Below, one piece after another: positions 13,901 through 28,200 of a stretch of DNA of 64,000 nt; the stretch's first letter is position 1; the number at the start of each line of letters is the position of its first letter. The translations under genes were made by a program, and so were the position numbers. The notes beneath the pieces are model-generated. The model did not search any database. It was not told where the DNA came from and was given only the letters and a program-made list of their open reading frames with translations. The DNA comes from Balanoglossus misakiensis (lineage: Eukaryota; Hemichordata): positions 4,836,001 to 4,900,000 of the forward strand of contig CM082587.2 in NCBI GenBank assembly GCA_040954595.2. Direction: 5' to 3'.

Positions 13901-16900
13901 ATCCGTCACGCTTGCGGTTATCGTCCAATTTGAAATTTGCCATATGTTCACAGTGTGGAAAACAACACCAATGCATGGGCTATATGATATTGTTTCGCCC
14001 AAAACCGATAAAAAAATTCTGGTGCGCAGAATTGACAAAACTTGCCACGCAGTCATGCACTGACTTCCATCTATGAGCGTATTGTTTCCGTAAAATGTTA
14101 TTGTTAGCATAAACAAATTGGAATGCCGAATTGTTTTTCGTCATGTGTGTCTTTGTTCGAGTACACATTGTATATTGCCTGGAACCATCTTCGATAATTT
14201 CGTTGCGCGTTTAATGAAATTCTAGCGAATGACAAGATATTCTTCAATTGACGGAGCTATTTTGAGCTGAATTGTGGGTGGCAAATAACGCGGATTCGGT
14301 TACCACCGATGATCTATCCTCCTTGAAAACATTCATCCTAGAACCCTCGAACTCTTAAAAATGGTTTCCAAGCGTTATTTATCTTACAGGGTGCAATCGT
14401 TTGGAATACCAGGCGACCGCGAAACATAATTTGTGCCCTCCGAAATTTCCCCGGTTATTTAACAGTTTGAAAGCGCAATTTATTCAGCGCACGTATTTCA
14501 ACTTCACTGTCAATTTACGTGCTGTTTTTGCTTGACACTAGGTCGCTCAACTATCCCGGCCATCGCCGACACATTCAGTGATCAATCTCCCCGCTAAGAT
14601 AGATCACCGCCCCTTCCAGAGAGCAGATGCGTCCACCGTGTCACTGTAAACATCTGATGTGGCGGCTCGCCCGCCCGCCCATGGGTTGAAGCTCCGTGCG
14701 CGATATTCGCGGGCAACCCGACACTGATTCACAAACGCGTGGTATGTACAGATCTATCTCACAGGCTGTAGCGGACAGCGGTTTACAGAAAAAAAAGCTC
14801 GGCTACTTTACAACTTGTTTGTCCAACATGGGTGACGTATGACAGCAAGAGTCGAAATACACCTCCGAGACGCGACTGAAAAGAGCCGTTCTTTCGACCC
14901 TGTCACGCCTGCGCAAATTTCTCGTTTCTCTTCTGAATTTATTCCTTCTGCACGTCACGCATTTTTCGGCCAGCAATGCGCACTCTCAGGGAGAAACGTA
15001 AAAAGTCATAAAAGTGCCTAAAATTCCACATAAATGGATCAGTGTCTGTTCTCATAGATGGAAATGACAGCATGACTTTTCATTCGGTTTAATATGGAAA
15101 ACGTACAAAGTTTACGTGCACTCGACCAATTCGAAGCAGTGTTTTGTTTTTCTTGGACCTTGCTGCCCAAATGCCACATTAAACGTATCTGTGACAACTC
15201 AAGCAATTTTATATTGGTTATTTTGATCTGGTGTTTCTGAGCTGTGGTAAGTTCTCATGACCTAGGCGGGCACAATGTACATTATCACAGATTTCATCGG
15301 GGAAAAATTGCCATATTGACGTATCATCGCCAGCCAAAGAAATCCTGGCGTCGGTTTTAATTCTAAACAGTATCGGGAGTTCAGGCGTGGAGATCTTCCA
15401 CCTGTCATGTTTTAAGTGGTTTAATAGTCGTTCTTGGGTCATTGCAAAAAAAATGAAATGAAAACATCGTCGGGCTGAAGGTTGTAAGGCCCAGACCCGT
15501 TTAATGTAACGGGGCAATTTTAGCGCCAGAGATGACCCGGAAAAATTGCAGAAAATTCCCAGCTGTCTGTAATCATGTGAAATGTTGCTAGAACAACATT
15601 CACATTTTATGGGTTCCTGTATGGAAGAGCAAAATAAAATTTACGGTATGCTCATATGGAGAAAGCGCGGCCGTACTTTATGTGTTGGCACCGGGTGAGA
15701 CTAAAACGAAGGAAACCGAAGGAAACCGAAGGAAACTGAAGGACACTGTTTTTTCCATATTTTAGTGCGAAGGAAAAGGTTTTCTCTATGCTGGTGGCCG
15801 AAGGACTGGTTTAGCTTCGAATTAAACGCCGAAGGAAAGCGAAGGACGCTGATTTATCCATATTTAAGTGCGAAGGAAAAGGTTTTCTCTATGCTGGTGG
15901 CCGAAGGATAGGTTTAGTTCGGTAATTAATTATGCTGGTGGCCGAAGGACAGGTTTAGTTCGGTAATTAAAGCCGCAGGACGGGTTCAGCTCCGTAATTT
16001 TGGCCGAAGGAAAGCGAAGGACACTGATTTTTCCATATTTTAGTGCGAAGGACACGGTTTTCTGTATGCTGGAGGCCAAGGGATTGGTTTAGCTTCGAAT
16101 TAAACGCCGAAGGACGGGTGTAGCTCCGTAATTTAGGCCGAAGGAAACCGAAGGACGCTGATTTATCCCGATTTTCGGCCGAAGGACGAGGTTTTCTGTA
16201 TGCTAGAGGCCGAAGGACAAGTGTAGCTCAGTAATTTAGGGCGAAGGAAACCGAAGGACGCTGATTTATCCCTATTTTAGTGCGAAGGACGTGGTTTTTT
16301 GTATGCTGGTGGCCGAAGGACAAGTGTAGCTCAGTAATTTAGGGCGAAGGAAACCGAAGGACGCTGATTTATCCCTATTTTCGGCCGAAGGACGAGGTTT
16401 TCTGTATGCTAGAGGCCGAAGGACAAGTGTAGCTCAGTAATTTAGGGCGAAGGAAACCGAAGGACGCTGATTTATCCCTATTTTAGTGCGAAGGACGTGG
16501 TTTTCTGTATGCTGGTGGCCGAAGGACTGGTTTAGCTTCGAATTAAACGCCGAAGGACGGGTGTAGCTCCGTAATTTAGGCCGAAGGAAAGCGAAGGACG
16601 CTCATATCTCCATATTTTAGGGCGAAGGGAAGCCAGTAAGGTGCGGAATTGTGTTTTATCGTTTTTAGAAAGTTTAGCTACAAGTGTAGAAAGCTAAATT
16701 AGCTGTAGCTAAATAGTTCTAAACTATCTAAGTTTTAAGGATAATTATCACTACGATAATTATCGCTTTCTAAATATCGTTCTAAATTTATAAATTAGCC
16801 ACAGTTTAGAAAGCCCCCCCCCCCCCCCCCCCGACTAAAATTTTCTGCCGACGATATAAGTGCTGTATTTCCATTCCAATATTTGCGGAATTTTCATGTA

Positions 16901-19900
16901 TGATTTCAATTGGTGCATTTCAATTTCAATATTTGCGGACGGGAGAATGTTGGGAATCGTTTATTGCCCAAATCAAGCCTTATCTCAAAACTCCTCTCAG
17001 TTTATTGAGATATGGGCTTCGTTTGTATGACACCATTGTTCTGTGCAACGACTGAAGTCTCAGGTTAATCAATGTCTTAACACCATTGTTCTACCATTAT
17101 GAGGTGTTGTAAAACGTCAGAGTTAGAACTTCGACTATATATACTGTTAAAATAAAACAAAGATCACATTTGACTTCCCACCGAAGTACTGGCCATCCCG
17201 TCTCTCTCTTCATTCCAAGCCTACTTCCAAAGTGTACGCCGTACATTTGTAAACGCCCAAGTAGTCCAACTTTCTAAACTGCTGCTAGTTTAGAAAGTTT
17301 AGAACGATATTTAGAAAGTGATAATTATCTTGAAAAAAGCCGTGTTTATCATTATTAGCTAAATTAGCTTCCTTAGACTATACATGTAGTTTAGAAATGC
17401 CCCTTCAATAAGACCATGGACGTGAAAAGAGCATGATAAGACACAATTCCGCACCTAACTCAGGAAAGCGAAGGACAGTGATTCTCCATATTTTAGGGAG
17501 AAGGACATTAGTATCCATCTCTCTGTATCTCGGAATTAGGATATCAATAGTGTGATCTTGTGTTGAGATCGTTTTTTGTCAGTTGTTTTTCATTTCCAGT
17601 TCATGGAACGTAATGTCGGCTATTCCCGGTGAAGCATTTGAGCCCACGGTACAACTGCATGTTTGCTTGTAGAATTTGTTGTTTAATTCAAAAGTATTGT
17701 TACGTAGAATTAGTGATAGCATTTCTATGAGGTATGTTTGTTTAGTTTTGTTTCGTGTAAACATGACACTCTACTTAAGATCTCGACATTGATATCAGTA
17801 ACTCTGGTCAGACGTGTACTAGCTGACGCCAAGTCTCTGATAATCGTGAGAGAATCGTGTCCTTCGCCCTAAAATATGGAAATATGACTGTCCTTCCTTT
17901 TCCTTCGCCCTAAAAAATGGAAATATGACTGTCCTTCGGTTTCCTTCGCCCTAAATTACTGAGCTACACTTGTCCTTCGGCCTCTAGCATACAGAAAACC
18001 TCGTCCTTCGGCCGAAAATAGGGATAAATCAGCGTCCTTCGGTTTCCTTCGCCCTAAATTACTGAGCCACACCTGTCCTTCGGCCACCAGCATAGAGAAA
18101 ACCACGTCCTTCGCACTAAAATAGGGATAAATCAGCGTCCTTCGGTTTCCTTCGCCCTAAATTACTGAGCTACACTTGTCCTTCGGCCTCTAGCATACAG
18201 AAAACCGTGTCCTTCGCACTAAAATATGGAAAAATCAGTGTCCTTCGGTTTCCTTCGGCCAAAATTACGGAGCTACACCCGTCCTTAAGCTTTAATTACC
18301 GAACTAAACCAGTCCTTCGGCCCCCAGCATAGAGAAAACCACGTCCTTCGCACTAAAATACGGATAAATCAGCGTCCTTCGGTTTCCTTCGCCCTAAATT
18401 ACTGAGCCACACCTGTCCTTCGGCCACCAGCATAGAGAAAACCACGTCCTTCGCACTAAAATAGGGATAAATCAGCGTCCTTCGGTTTCCTTCGCCCTAA
18501 ATTACTGAGCTACACTTGTCCTTCGGCCTCTAGCATACAGAAAACCGTGTCCTTCGCACTAAAATATGGAAAAATCAGTGTCCTTCGGTTTCCTTCGGCC
18601 AAAATTACGGAGCTACACCCGTCCTTCGGCGTTTAATTCGAAGCTAAACCAGTCCTTCGGCCTCTAGCATACAGAAAACCGTGTCCTTCGCACTAAAATA
18701 TGGAAAAATCAGTGTCCTTCGGTTTCCTTCGGTTTCCTTCGTTTTAGGTTATGCTGTTGGCACCACACTTTTTTACATTCAAATGTCGCTTCTATTGTAG
18801 TTTTCAAATAATCTCACTGGAGAAAAGTCTGTGCCCCGGGGGTGTTATGATCATCCCAATATCGCCAGCCAATATTGCCACTATCAGGCAACGCCACTAT
18901 AAAATGGTAGCGCCCCCGGCATTCACCAATACCACCACCACCACCACCACCACCACCTCAAGGACGCGGTGACCACTGCGCACGCACTCCACGGGCCACT
19001 ACCACCAACACCACCAACAGGACCACCTCCGCCGCCAAAGCAGTAACAGAATCCAGCGCGATCATTCAACCGTAACGAGCACTCAACTTGGGTACAAAGT
19101 ATGGGGCTGTTTGCACTGAAGTGCCTTGCTAGAACAATCTTTGTCCTACAAATTGGTGTCCAATTGTTCCGAAGGTAATCAATTTGTGTAATGAAGAAAA
19201 CCGAAAGCCGGAGATTTACTGCAACTGAATAAATCACCGTGACCCAGATAAATCCCGTGCAGGGTTTTAACCCGAGGCTGCGTTCAATTTGGCATTTTTC
19301 AAATATTTGATGCCAAAAATTTGGAATTAGCCTAAAATAAGGTCCCTGCCACTTTGTTTGAACGAAGTGTTGATGGCCTTCGGGGGGGGGGGGGTGATAA
19401 AAAGCGATGCGACTCACGCGTAGTAATTGTAACAAAAGTGCTAGCCTGAAGTCTTCTAAAGGCCGACGCGTTGTGAATATTTCAGAAAGAGGCGGGCGCT
19501 TTAATGGTCAATTTTCGACGGGGAAGACCCCGGCTGTTTTTAAACACTCAAACAGTTTTACGAGGACCGCATTCGGGGCAAGGTTCTCCAGTACGTACTG
19601 CACGTAGCACAAACAGAGACCAATATCACCTGCCATATATGAATAGACGGGCGTAAATATAGACCTTCTGTCCGTGGGTCTGTTTATAGCGGACCCGGTG
19701 CATGGTTGTGCACGTATACTCGTGTGTGGAAGCGAAAACAAGACTACACACATCCAACCAACCGTGAATCTCACTAAGGAGAAAGCCTGACAAAGGTCCC
19801 CCATCCCTCCAAAAAAATTTCAGTGCCGCAGACGATCGCATAACCCACCGAAAGCTAATTGGTCCCAAGTTTAATGCGTGACACTGCAACGGATATTGAG

Positions 19901-22225
19901 AAAAACAATATTTATCCATCTTTGCCGGGTAAGAGATCCAAGCAGTTGTTTAAACAGGCGCGTCAACCTGCGTGGTCCGCGGTGCCGTACACGTCATAAA
20001 TATCCCACGTTTTCAACTTTAGCACAATTCAACACTGATTCCAACAAGAGGCCTTGTTATCATGCGCGTACGTTTAATGTCCTTTTTTCCAACTGACGAA
20101 ACGATAATATTTATTCGTTGCACGATAAAAACTCTCCCAAATAGAGAGTGCCAAGAACTCCCGACTGGGACAAAAAAAATGACGTCTGGTGAAACGATGT
20201 GAAATGTCGCGATTTTCAAAATACACGTTACAATATAATGACGTATCTGTTCGTAGTTGTTGAGGCGGTGTGGTGCGCTGTTGACCAGACTATTAAATAA
20301 AAATTACGTATTGATCGGACCGCCATTCCTCTCATGCAAGGCACCATGACGTGACACCCGGAATATCGGTATATTTTTAGTCCCAATATCCAATGGGGGT
20401 CATACACGTGCTTCAGTGATTTCTGACTTAGGTGTTCCCAAGGGACCGCGTAATTGATTATCTCTTCGAGCGCAAAATCTTTCACAACCGAGACATCTCC
20501 CTCCCATCCCTTTCCACGGAAAGGTTCGGGGACTCTAGCGACATAAAGGACACTCATACTCCGTTGCTTTCCGACACTTTCACGCTTTTCCGCTCGCAAA
20601 CTCTATTGAGGTCCAATACCACCCATGATTAAGTCTTTTGTGTATTTTTTGAACAGCAGTATTCATGGTTTTAAGATGGAATTCCGCAAACACGCGAAAG
20701 AGAGAGAATACGACCACGCATCTGAACTGCAGAGAATAGAGAGGGGGAGGGAGGGGCAGAGAGGAGAGAGAGAGGAGAGACAAAGACAGACAGAGAGCTG
20801 ATAAAAGCATGGAAGAGATTCAACAATCATTAAAAACACCAGGTGTATTTAATCAAACGACTGAAACGATGATACTCTGAAGACGTTTTCTAAAAAATCC
20901 CACCCATGCAGAACGCACGCCGTACTTTGAAACCCATTTCAACAAGTGTTAATAAGTCGAAACGCAAACCTCGGTTATCTAAGAAAATCGAGTGCCCCTA
21001 CACACTGCCTGGCTGGTGTCGTCCGGCGCATTCGGTATACCGGCTATTCCCAGGACACACGAACTGTGGCACGGACCGTTACACCTTATCTTCGGTCCAC
21101 TGGTCGCCGATATATCTTAACCAGTCATTGAGACCAAGTGGCCCAACTGGTAAATAAAACCGTAATGCGTATGTACACATCAATCGATGTAAGCTGCCCA
21201 TTAAATAGGCGGGAGATGTAATGTGATATTATTTTCAGACTGTTTTGTTCTGTGTGTTAACTGATTTCTCATACTACTCCCTTGCCTTCAATATATTATG
21301 CGCATTGCCCAACTTGCGATATACACATTGTATACGCCGCAGCCTGCAGAAGTTACTAGTATTTTACAGTGGTACATCGCTATCGCCAGCAACTGAGGTA
21401 CATGTACTCACTCCGAACTGCAATTCTGCTGTTAAAACCGTTATTCTGGCGCTATCTATGGAAAAGTGAACACTGGGCAGTTTCAACAAAAACAGAATTC
21501 AGCAAAATCTGTGATATCCAGAACTAAAATAACCTCCAAAAAATAAAATATCACACTTGTTGTCTATTAAGTGTCTGGAATGCTATAATTTGGGTGGTAT
21601 ATGAATATCACACTTTCTTAGATCTAATAGGTGTCGCCTATACATGTTTTTTTTTGCCACTGTTATCACAATTAAATTGTCCAGACAAAGTCTTGTTAAC
21701 CGGCCAGATTCCACAACAGCAATGTTATACGCCATGTGTAAAGGTGACCATCGTGGGAACTCGCGAAAAGACCCAGGTTGTGTTTCAACCGCCGGTGCTG
21801 TGTTCTGGTCGTGCTCGCTGTCATTTGATAAAGTTATCGTTTTACAAAATGACATTCACGTGTAGAAAAACGCGTTGCAGTACACCTGAAACTTAACACG
21901 GCAACGTAACATGTACACACGCACATAGACGGATTTTTTTCTTTGAGTCAGACCAGCCTCTACCTTGATGTCTTCTTATCGAGGTCTTGCATCGCCGCGT
22001 TTTGATTAGTTCGTGACACCAAACGCGCAATGTGCACCAGTATGCGGTAATGGTTATGTCTAAGCTGTGTATTCCTCCCTGCGAAGCAAATGAGTTTTAG
22101 ACGGTTCAATTTCTTCACGCTGGCTTTCACTTTAAATCTGCGTTGTAGCCGATGGGGTCGTTGTGGAATACACATGTGTTTTGCTTAACTTCTCCCCGTG
22201 ATATTGTTCTTGCGATATCGATGAC

Positions 22226-22282
<57 letters not shown>

Positions 22283-25200
22283 GAAATCGCTATTAAAATA
22301 AACGCCCGTTGTGAACACGGGAGCTGGAACTGTCAACGGCGCGGGGAATTACGGAGGCACTAGAGATTTTACAGTCAAGTGATTTAATTGGCCTATAGCC
22401 GTTGTTGCTCCATTCAGGGCCTTTGTTACTGTGTTTGTTTTCGACGTGGTGGAACTTTATAAACCATCAAATAAGACGAAATGTTAGGTGGTCAGGGCAA
22501 GGGCTTTAAACCAGACCTGCTTTCACGTGCCCGCCCATAAAAAAACCATGTAATCCTGAAGCATTTCTTAGTAAAGGTCCGTGGCCAGATGTGATATAGC
22601 CTTCACTCCGACATCAGTTTTTTATGCAATAAATTTCTGGGAACTCATATTATTTCCATCAATTATCGCTGGTGTTTAAAGTGTCATCTTCATCGGGCAA
22701 GAGTGGCGAGGTCAACACAAAAAGTTACTTCAGACTATACTGAGAAACGAGTTGGGGGCTGGTTGTGAAGGAACGCGCAGGCGGCTAGAATAGACTAAAA
22801 GGCGATAAAGGTCATTTCGAGACATTGTTAAGGGACTTCATGAGAACGCGTGGCAGTTTAAAGTGGTTTATACAAGAGGGAGGATTTCTTCCTTCAAAAA
22901 AAGTTGTTTTGGAGTACATTCTCGTTCTTGGTGTAATCCGTCTGTAAGAGCCCTTGTGGGTAATTCGTGCTAATTTCGGTTCTGGCGTCAGTCGTAGACG
23001 CTTGCAGAATCGACTCATTGTATAGCTGAACGGAGCTTTGTACTATAGGCGCTCAAATGTGGGGATACGAGCAGCTATGCTAATTTCCTGTAACCATTAT
23101 ATAAAAGGTGTTAAATACCGAAGTTGCATTTTTGAAAGCGACGGGGACAGTGTGTAGATGACGTAATGTCAAGATGGTTGGCATCTGTACGCACACTATA
23201 TTAACCATATTTATCTATGTCTTTTGTTTGTGTTTTTCAGGAGACATGTCTGCACTGCCCAGCAGGTCGTGACTCGACCAGTCATGAGAGTGGGTACCTA
23301 TTGCCAGCCCGTCTACAAGCCGTACATGACCAAATGTGAAGGATACAAACTATGCAGTCGCTACAGGTAGGTCTAAGTTTGAGGTGCGCCGGCGCTCGGT
23401 CAAAGTCATCGCTGCAAAGTGACAAACGCCATAAATACGCGCTTCGGACCGTCAACTTTACACCCTGTATGTTTGGTAGAAATCGAACGCACCGCGTCTG
23501 TTGTGGAATTCGTAATAATTCAAAACACTGAAAGGAAAATACCCCAAGTCAAACAGTTACTGCTGAAATGCGTTGCCATATAGTTCCGAGGTCGAGATAT
23601 CATTATTCCACCTGTCAACGTCGATAAACATCTGGTCGTGTCATGACACCCCGACTACGAAATTCGCGATGACCTCGTAAAAAAGTCGCATATTTGAATT
23701 ATTCTCCGATTTCCGAACATGTGGTGCATATAATATGGCTTGAAAAATAAGACATACTTTTGGTAACCTCCACCTCGCGTTGAAAATTGATTTTTAGTCT
23801 GTCGAAATATCAGCCGGGCGACATTTTGTGTCACGGTAGTGAGGATAAGCTCTCGTGACCGTTTCATTTCAAAAGAGGCAATTGGTTCGGCGGGAAAGAG
23901 TCAGCTTGCTTTAAAGACGACACCTGTCCAAAATGACCGTCTGACGAATTGTTTCTGGTGTACTTGCACCTTGCTTGCCGCGAAGATTCACGCACCTTAT
24001 AATTACGCGGAATGATCTGAAGCACAGTGTGTGTGGAGGGGCTGTGTCAAAAATGTAACTTTGCACCGGCAGACTCGCCGACTGAAACATGAATACTTTT
24101 TAGAAAATAAATCCGGGTATCTTTTCAGAAATGGCATTAGGGAAGGACCAAACACATGTTTTTTGTAAAGTTTAACACGAATCCTCGGTGAAAACATTTT
24201 CGGTCAGTTACAACTTCTGACATGTACACCTGGCAAATTGTCAAAGACACGCCGTAAAGTGATCTTCCTACGCCCACTGCGCGCGCGCACACTCGCTGGT
24301 GCTGGTCCAAAGTAGTACCTGCCCTGTCCCGCACTTCCCGACAGTCTGGGACATTTCCGTGCCACTAGACATGGCGACGTCACACACCACAATACCGTTG
24401 TGTTACCTGACTTCGTATCAGATTAGATTTTGAGATAAACCGATATCGTATGGTGTGTAGATTCAGCTTGGGTCGGCGTTGGGGGTAATGCAATCCCCCG
24501 CGCGCGGAGGAAAAAGTTCTCATGGAGTAGCGGACGCCATCTTACCCTTATTAGCCAAAACAAACAGCGCCATTTCTATTCTACATTTTAAGAGAGGGTT
24601 TGCTGAAGTTTCCATACGCAAAATATGAGAACAACAAGTTTAAGAATGTCATTTTCGAGGTGAACTTCTTTAACAGCAACTTCACTGCGACACATGGAAG
24701 CTTAATATGGCTTCGACTGCGTCACTCCACGTTGTTTCAACTGCTGTTCAGTTCATCAAAGCTATCGATGGCATGTTGACGGAATAATCGTTCCTCCTCC
24801 TTACATGCTATCTCGTGCCAAATGTGTGTTTTTATTCAGTGTAAGTGTCGTCAAGTCCGTGATAAACTATCCATTGTATATGGCAATGATTTTGTTTCAT
24901 CGTCAGAACGATATCTCCTGCCAATAAACATGCGGACCAAACTAAAAAAAGACGTGCCACAGAATTGTCCATGATTTGAAAATGCCAATTTCCCCCCAAT
25001 TAAAACATTCTCACGTCGAACGGAAATGAAATTCCGGAGAGGGTTACAGTTGGTATTTCTAGGCAGTGTCAATTCCAAAGAAAATTGAAGTTCTCGGCGT
25101 TTAAAACAATACATTAATCGGGACCCAGGGCGAAAACAGATCTCCGCGTTCGAATCGACCGTTTATTGGCCAAAGTTTGTGATAGGCGCCTGCTGGTTTT

Positions 25201-28200
25201 ATTGGCGGTTAAACACTTTTAAAATGAAGCAGTAATCACGAAAAGCATCTGTGTAGCGATGGCATTTGAATCGTGATCTGCGCATGATTTTGCTCGGCTG
25301 AACATCATAGGGTGAAACTATCGGTCATTGGCTTTCGGTCTACGCAGCTTTCCGGCCGAGATCCAGGGCGCGCGCGATCGACCAAGCGAATCGTCTCGAG
25401 TTTCGTTCGGGCACACCGAAAGGTGTCGGACACATTTTGTTTTTTTTCGGCAAAGTTGCCCCAACCTTCACCTGCGATGGTCCCGGTCGACGTTTTGTTT
25501 ATTTCTCTCGCAAAAGAATTACATTTTTTCCGAGTCTTTGTTTTTCAAACGGTCTTCAGTGCTGGCGTTCTGAGTCAGATGACGCGGCTAATCGCTAACA
25601 CATTGAGACCCCGGACTCGATCGGGCAGCACACCTCAAGTTTAGGATATTTAAAATGTTAATAGGATTGACCCCGTTGAGAGAGCGGGGTGGGGATGAAG
25701 CCAATGAACCAAACGATGTCAACACAGCTGCAGGGAAAACTAAAATCTGAGGGAATTATAGTTTATCCAGTGTGATTTCCTGGGAGGGCGTGACGCTTTC
25801 TCTGCGCCTACAGCTAAACTCTGCTCGACTTTTACCGTTACGTGCTTTCCTAAGTGGATAGCGTTTCACGGTGGATATAGTTCAACAACTTCTTTTCACG
25901 GATCAGATCTAAGCTATGTGATTAGATGATCGAAATTCACACTATATATACATGTACTATGCTGTGTGGGTACGGGGCAAGTAAAATCTGTTGCGAAGAC
26001 GGTCGAATAGAAGCGCCGGATTTTCAACATTTCGAGGGCGATATCGCTTATACAGTGGTAAAGTTCGGTCTAAGTCATTTAATAAATTGAACCATTGTGA
26101 TCGACCATTACCCAACATGTACGTGCAAAACACACAACCCAAAAACTTGCCGGAAAATCAAAATTCCAAATGAAAACTGAGGTAGTCATAGTGCGCTGTA
26201 GTACACCTCTTGATGACCAAGAGACTTCGCTATTGGCCGACGTGTGACGTGGATGACCATTTTTGCAATGTCCCACACAGAAGCCGCATTTAACACCTAC
26301 ACAAGACAATTAGCCAACACCTTTTACATGCAGATTTACAGAATAATTCGCTTATTCCGTGTCTGCGCAGCCACCTGTGTGTAGTTTCCCCCCGGGCATG
26401 CGCGAGCCATCTATTCAGGTACATCCGTTATGTTTGGCGACCACAGGTGCACGGTTAGCGTACAGAAGACACGGCACTGGCTGCGCACGCCATGACGATG
26501 CCGTGAATTTTGTTGGTTTCTTTCACGCAGTTGTTTTTACGGCTACATGCGGGACCTTGCGTAAAATGGTGCAGAGATGACGTATTGACCTCGGCAATTA
26601 TGGTTAGTGACGACACATTATACTATTTCCAAACTTGATTGATTGCGTTTCAAAGAAGTACATTTGAACCAAATGAACACTCGACATCGCAGCGCGTTGA
26701 AAAGAGGGCTTCCTTGCTTTACGTGTGTGTGTTGGGGGGGGGGCAACGAGCCCGAGGTTTATGGCTTCGGGAAACGTCTTTACAAGATGGTGATAAAACA
26801 ACAAACAGCATTGTAATTGTTTTATTGGCAACTTCACCACAAAATTTACGAGGGCGTCGCTCAAAAAAGATTCCCGGCAATCGACAGTTGTTGACTGTGT
26901 CGCTGAAGGAATTTTCCTCTCGTGACAAGGAAAAAGGTCGATTTTCACATGGGCCTGGCCGCTCTCAAGAAAATTGCAATGCTCCAATCACAGATGGTAC
27001 CGGTAGGGGGGCCTTCCGCCAGCCATAACAAACAATTTGGGTGCATTAGCTCGTGTTTTGACGCTTAATTCAATTCGATTCCCAAATGTCAGCGAAAGGG
27101 ACAGTTCGGTGGCCGTCTCAGGCAAGTGATACCGTCACCGCCAAAAGACCCTTTCAAGTTCGTAATGAAAAACACCGCCGCGGAATTAAAATTCGATCGA
27201 AACTCCAAACCCCCCTAATTCCTGACCCTGAAACCCGAGCAAGTTCATTCGGACGCCCGTGCGCCCTAATTGTCGCGGAATTCCAAGCAGTTCCCTTGCG
27301 TTCATAACCGTGGACATTGGGGGGACATTCCGATAGAGGATCGGTAACGCTCGGCGATGTTCAACCGCGGTGTTCCAATTAATTCTCCCTCTAACATGTA
27401 CATGTAATATATTTCCAACATACCCCGAAAAGGACCAACGCGGGTATACAGTAACACGAACAATGTCCCCGAAATTGGTACCTGAGAATATCGCTGCCTG
27501 GGTGCGTCTCCGGGGTACCGTCTCTTAATAAGTCGACCCTATAAAAGTTGTATAATCCAGGCCAAACATGTCTCCTAGCCCTCTTACCATTTTTCATGCC
27601 CTTTACACATGTATTTCATAAGCAGTGATGCCTGTACAAGATTGTTTTCTCCAGCTCTGATTTTTCGAATACTGATATCACCGGATCAACGTTATTTCTA
27701 TTTCTAAGTGTGATGCCGCGGACTAAGACATTAGCCCTGGTTGAAAAATTCTAGCACCCCCCCCCCTTCATCTCGTGAAATACGTTGTACCTGGCTTTTC
27801 TAACTTATGATTTTACTAGAGAAGGCTTGATCCGTAACGGTCTGAAACCCATTCAGAGTCAGGGTCCAACCATTGTCGAACCAGTGCATCGATCAGAACC
27901 GACACTAAACGAACAAGCGAGAGTGGTATTAAAGGTCACGGGGTCAGCGCGCAGTATCAGCATGTCTCGAATTCATCACATTTCAGCATCTCCGGCAGGG
28001 TATTTCATAAGAGGCAGGTCAGGGGTTAAAAATAAACAAGTTGGCGACCCACGACCTTGGCATCTATATTCCAGCGGTGATTTGGAGCAGGCGCAGCGAC
28101 CAAGAACCCCCCGGAATGTTCGCACTATTCGAGGACAGGTTAGGACATGCGCAGGCGCGTTAGGGAGGCGCGAGAAGAGGGGGGGGGGGGGGGGGTGAAC

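Larger units (their letters stand above)
1919..15682 (+). other. Intron 1 of the EGFL7-like gene, 5' part
   Basis: No recognisable gene was found. The scattered short open frames on both strands lack domains. Contents seen: C12 at 2870-2881, G11 at 2956-2966, G11 at 3776-3786, a 40-bp tandem duplication at 8962-9041, a 16-bp perfect palindrome at 9523-9538, a 39-bp hairpin at 10188-10226, G14 at 11613-11626 and C12 at 12333-12344. Enhancers are plausible in an intron this long but nothing in the sequence identifies one. Confidence 0.5.
15693..18754. mobile_element. Foldback-type element with inverted GAAGGA tandem-repeat arms
   Basis: A left arm of tandem repeats (15697 to about 17515, interrupted by a nested transposon) and a right arm (about 17860-18750) are reverse complements built from the same GCCGAAGGAC / GCGAAGGAAACCGAAGGAC modules. 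Both arms open with CTAAAACGAAGGAAACCGAA at the outer edge. A unique spacer lies between them at about 17516-17859. The whole is bracketed by the identical 10-mer TGTTGGCACC at 15683-15692 and 18755-18764, a plausible target-site duplication. Known foldback families (Drosophila FB, sea-urchin TU) have long inverted repeats built of short tandem repeats and 8-10 bp duplications; assignment to a superfamily is inference. No transposase frame is visible, so it is non-autonomous. Confidence 0.8.
18765..23240 (+). other. Intron 1 of the EGFL7-like gene, 3' part
   Basis: No gene recognised. Contents seen: a (CCA)n run at about 18929-18957 with CCA-rich DNA to about 19035, G13 at 19382-19394, a purine-rich tract at 20731-20780 and a (CAGA)n microsatellite at 22227-22282. 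Long open frames here, such as 18923-19435 (-), exist because trinucleotide or tetranucleotide repeats lack stop codons. Confidence 0.5.

Noticed and set aside
18923-19435. 170-codon minus-strand frame
   Set aside because: It owes its length to the CCA repeat and poly-G run, which lack stops; poly-Trp/Gly composition, no domain.
22127-22336. Minus-strand frame with repeated SVCL
   Set aside because: Translation of the CAGA microsatellite.
25141-25170. GTTCGAATC resembling a tRNA T-loop
   Set aside because: No anticodon arm, D-arm or acceptor stem could be built around it.
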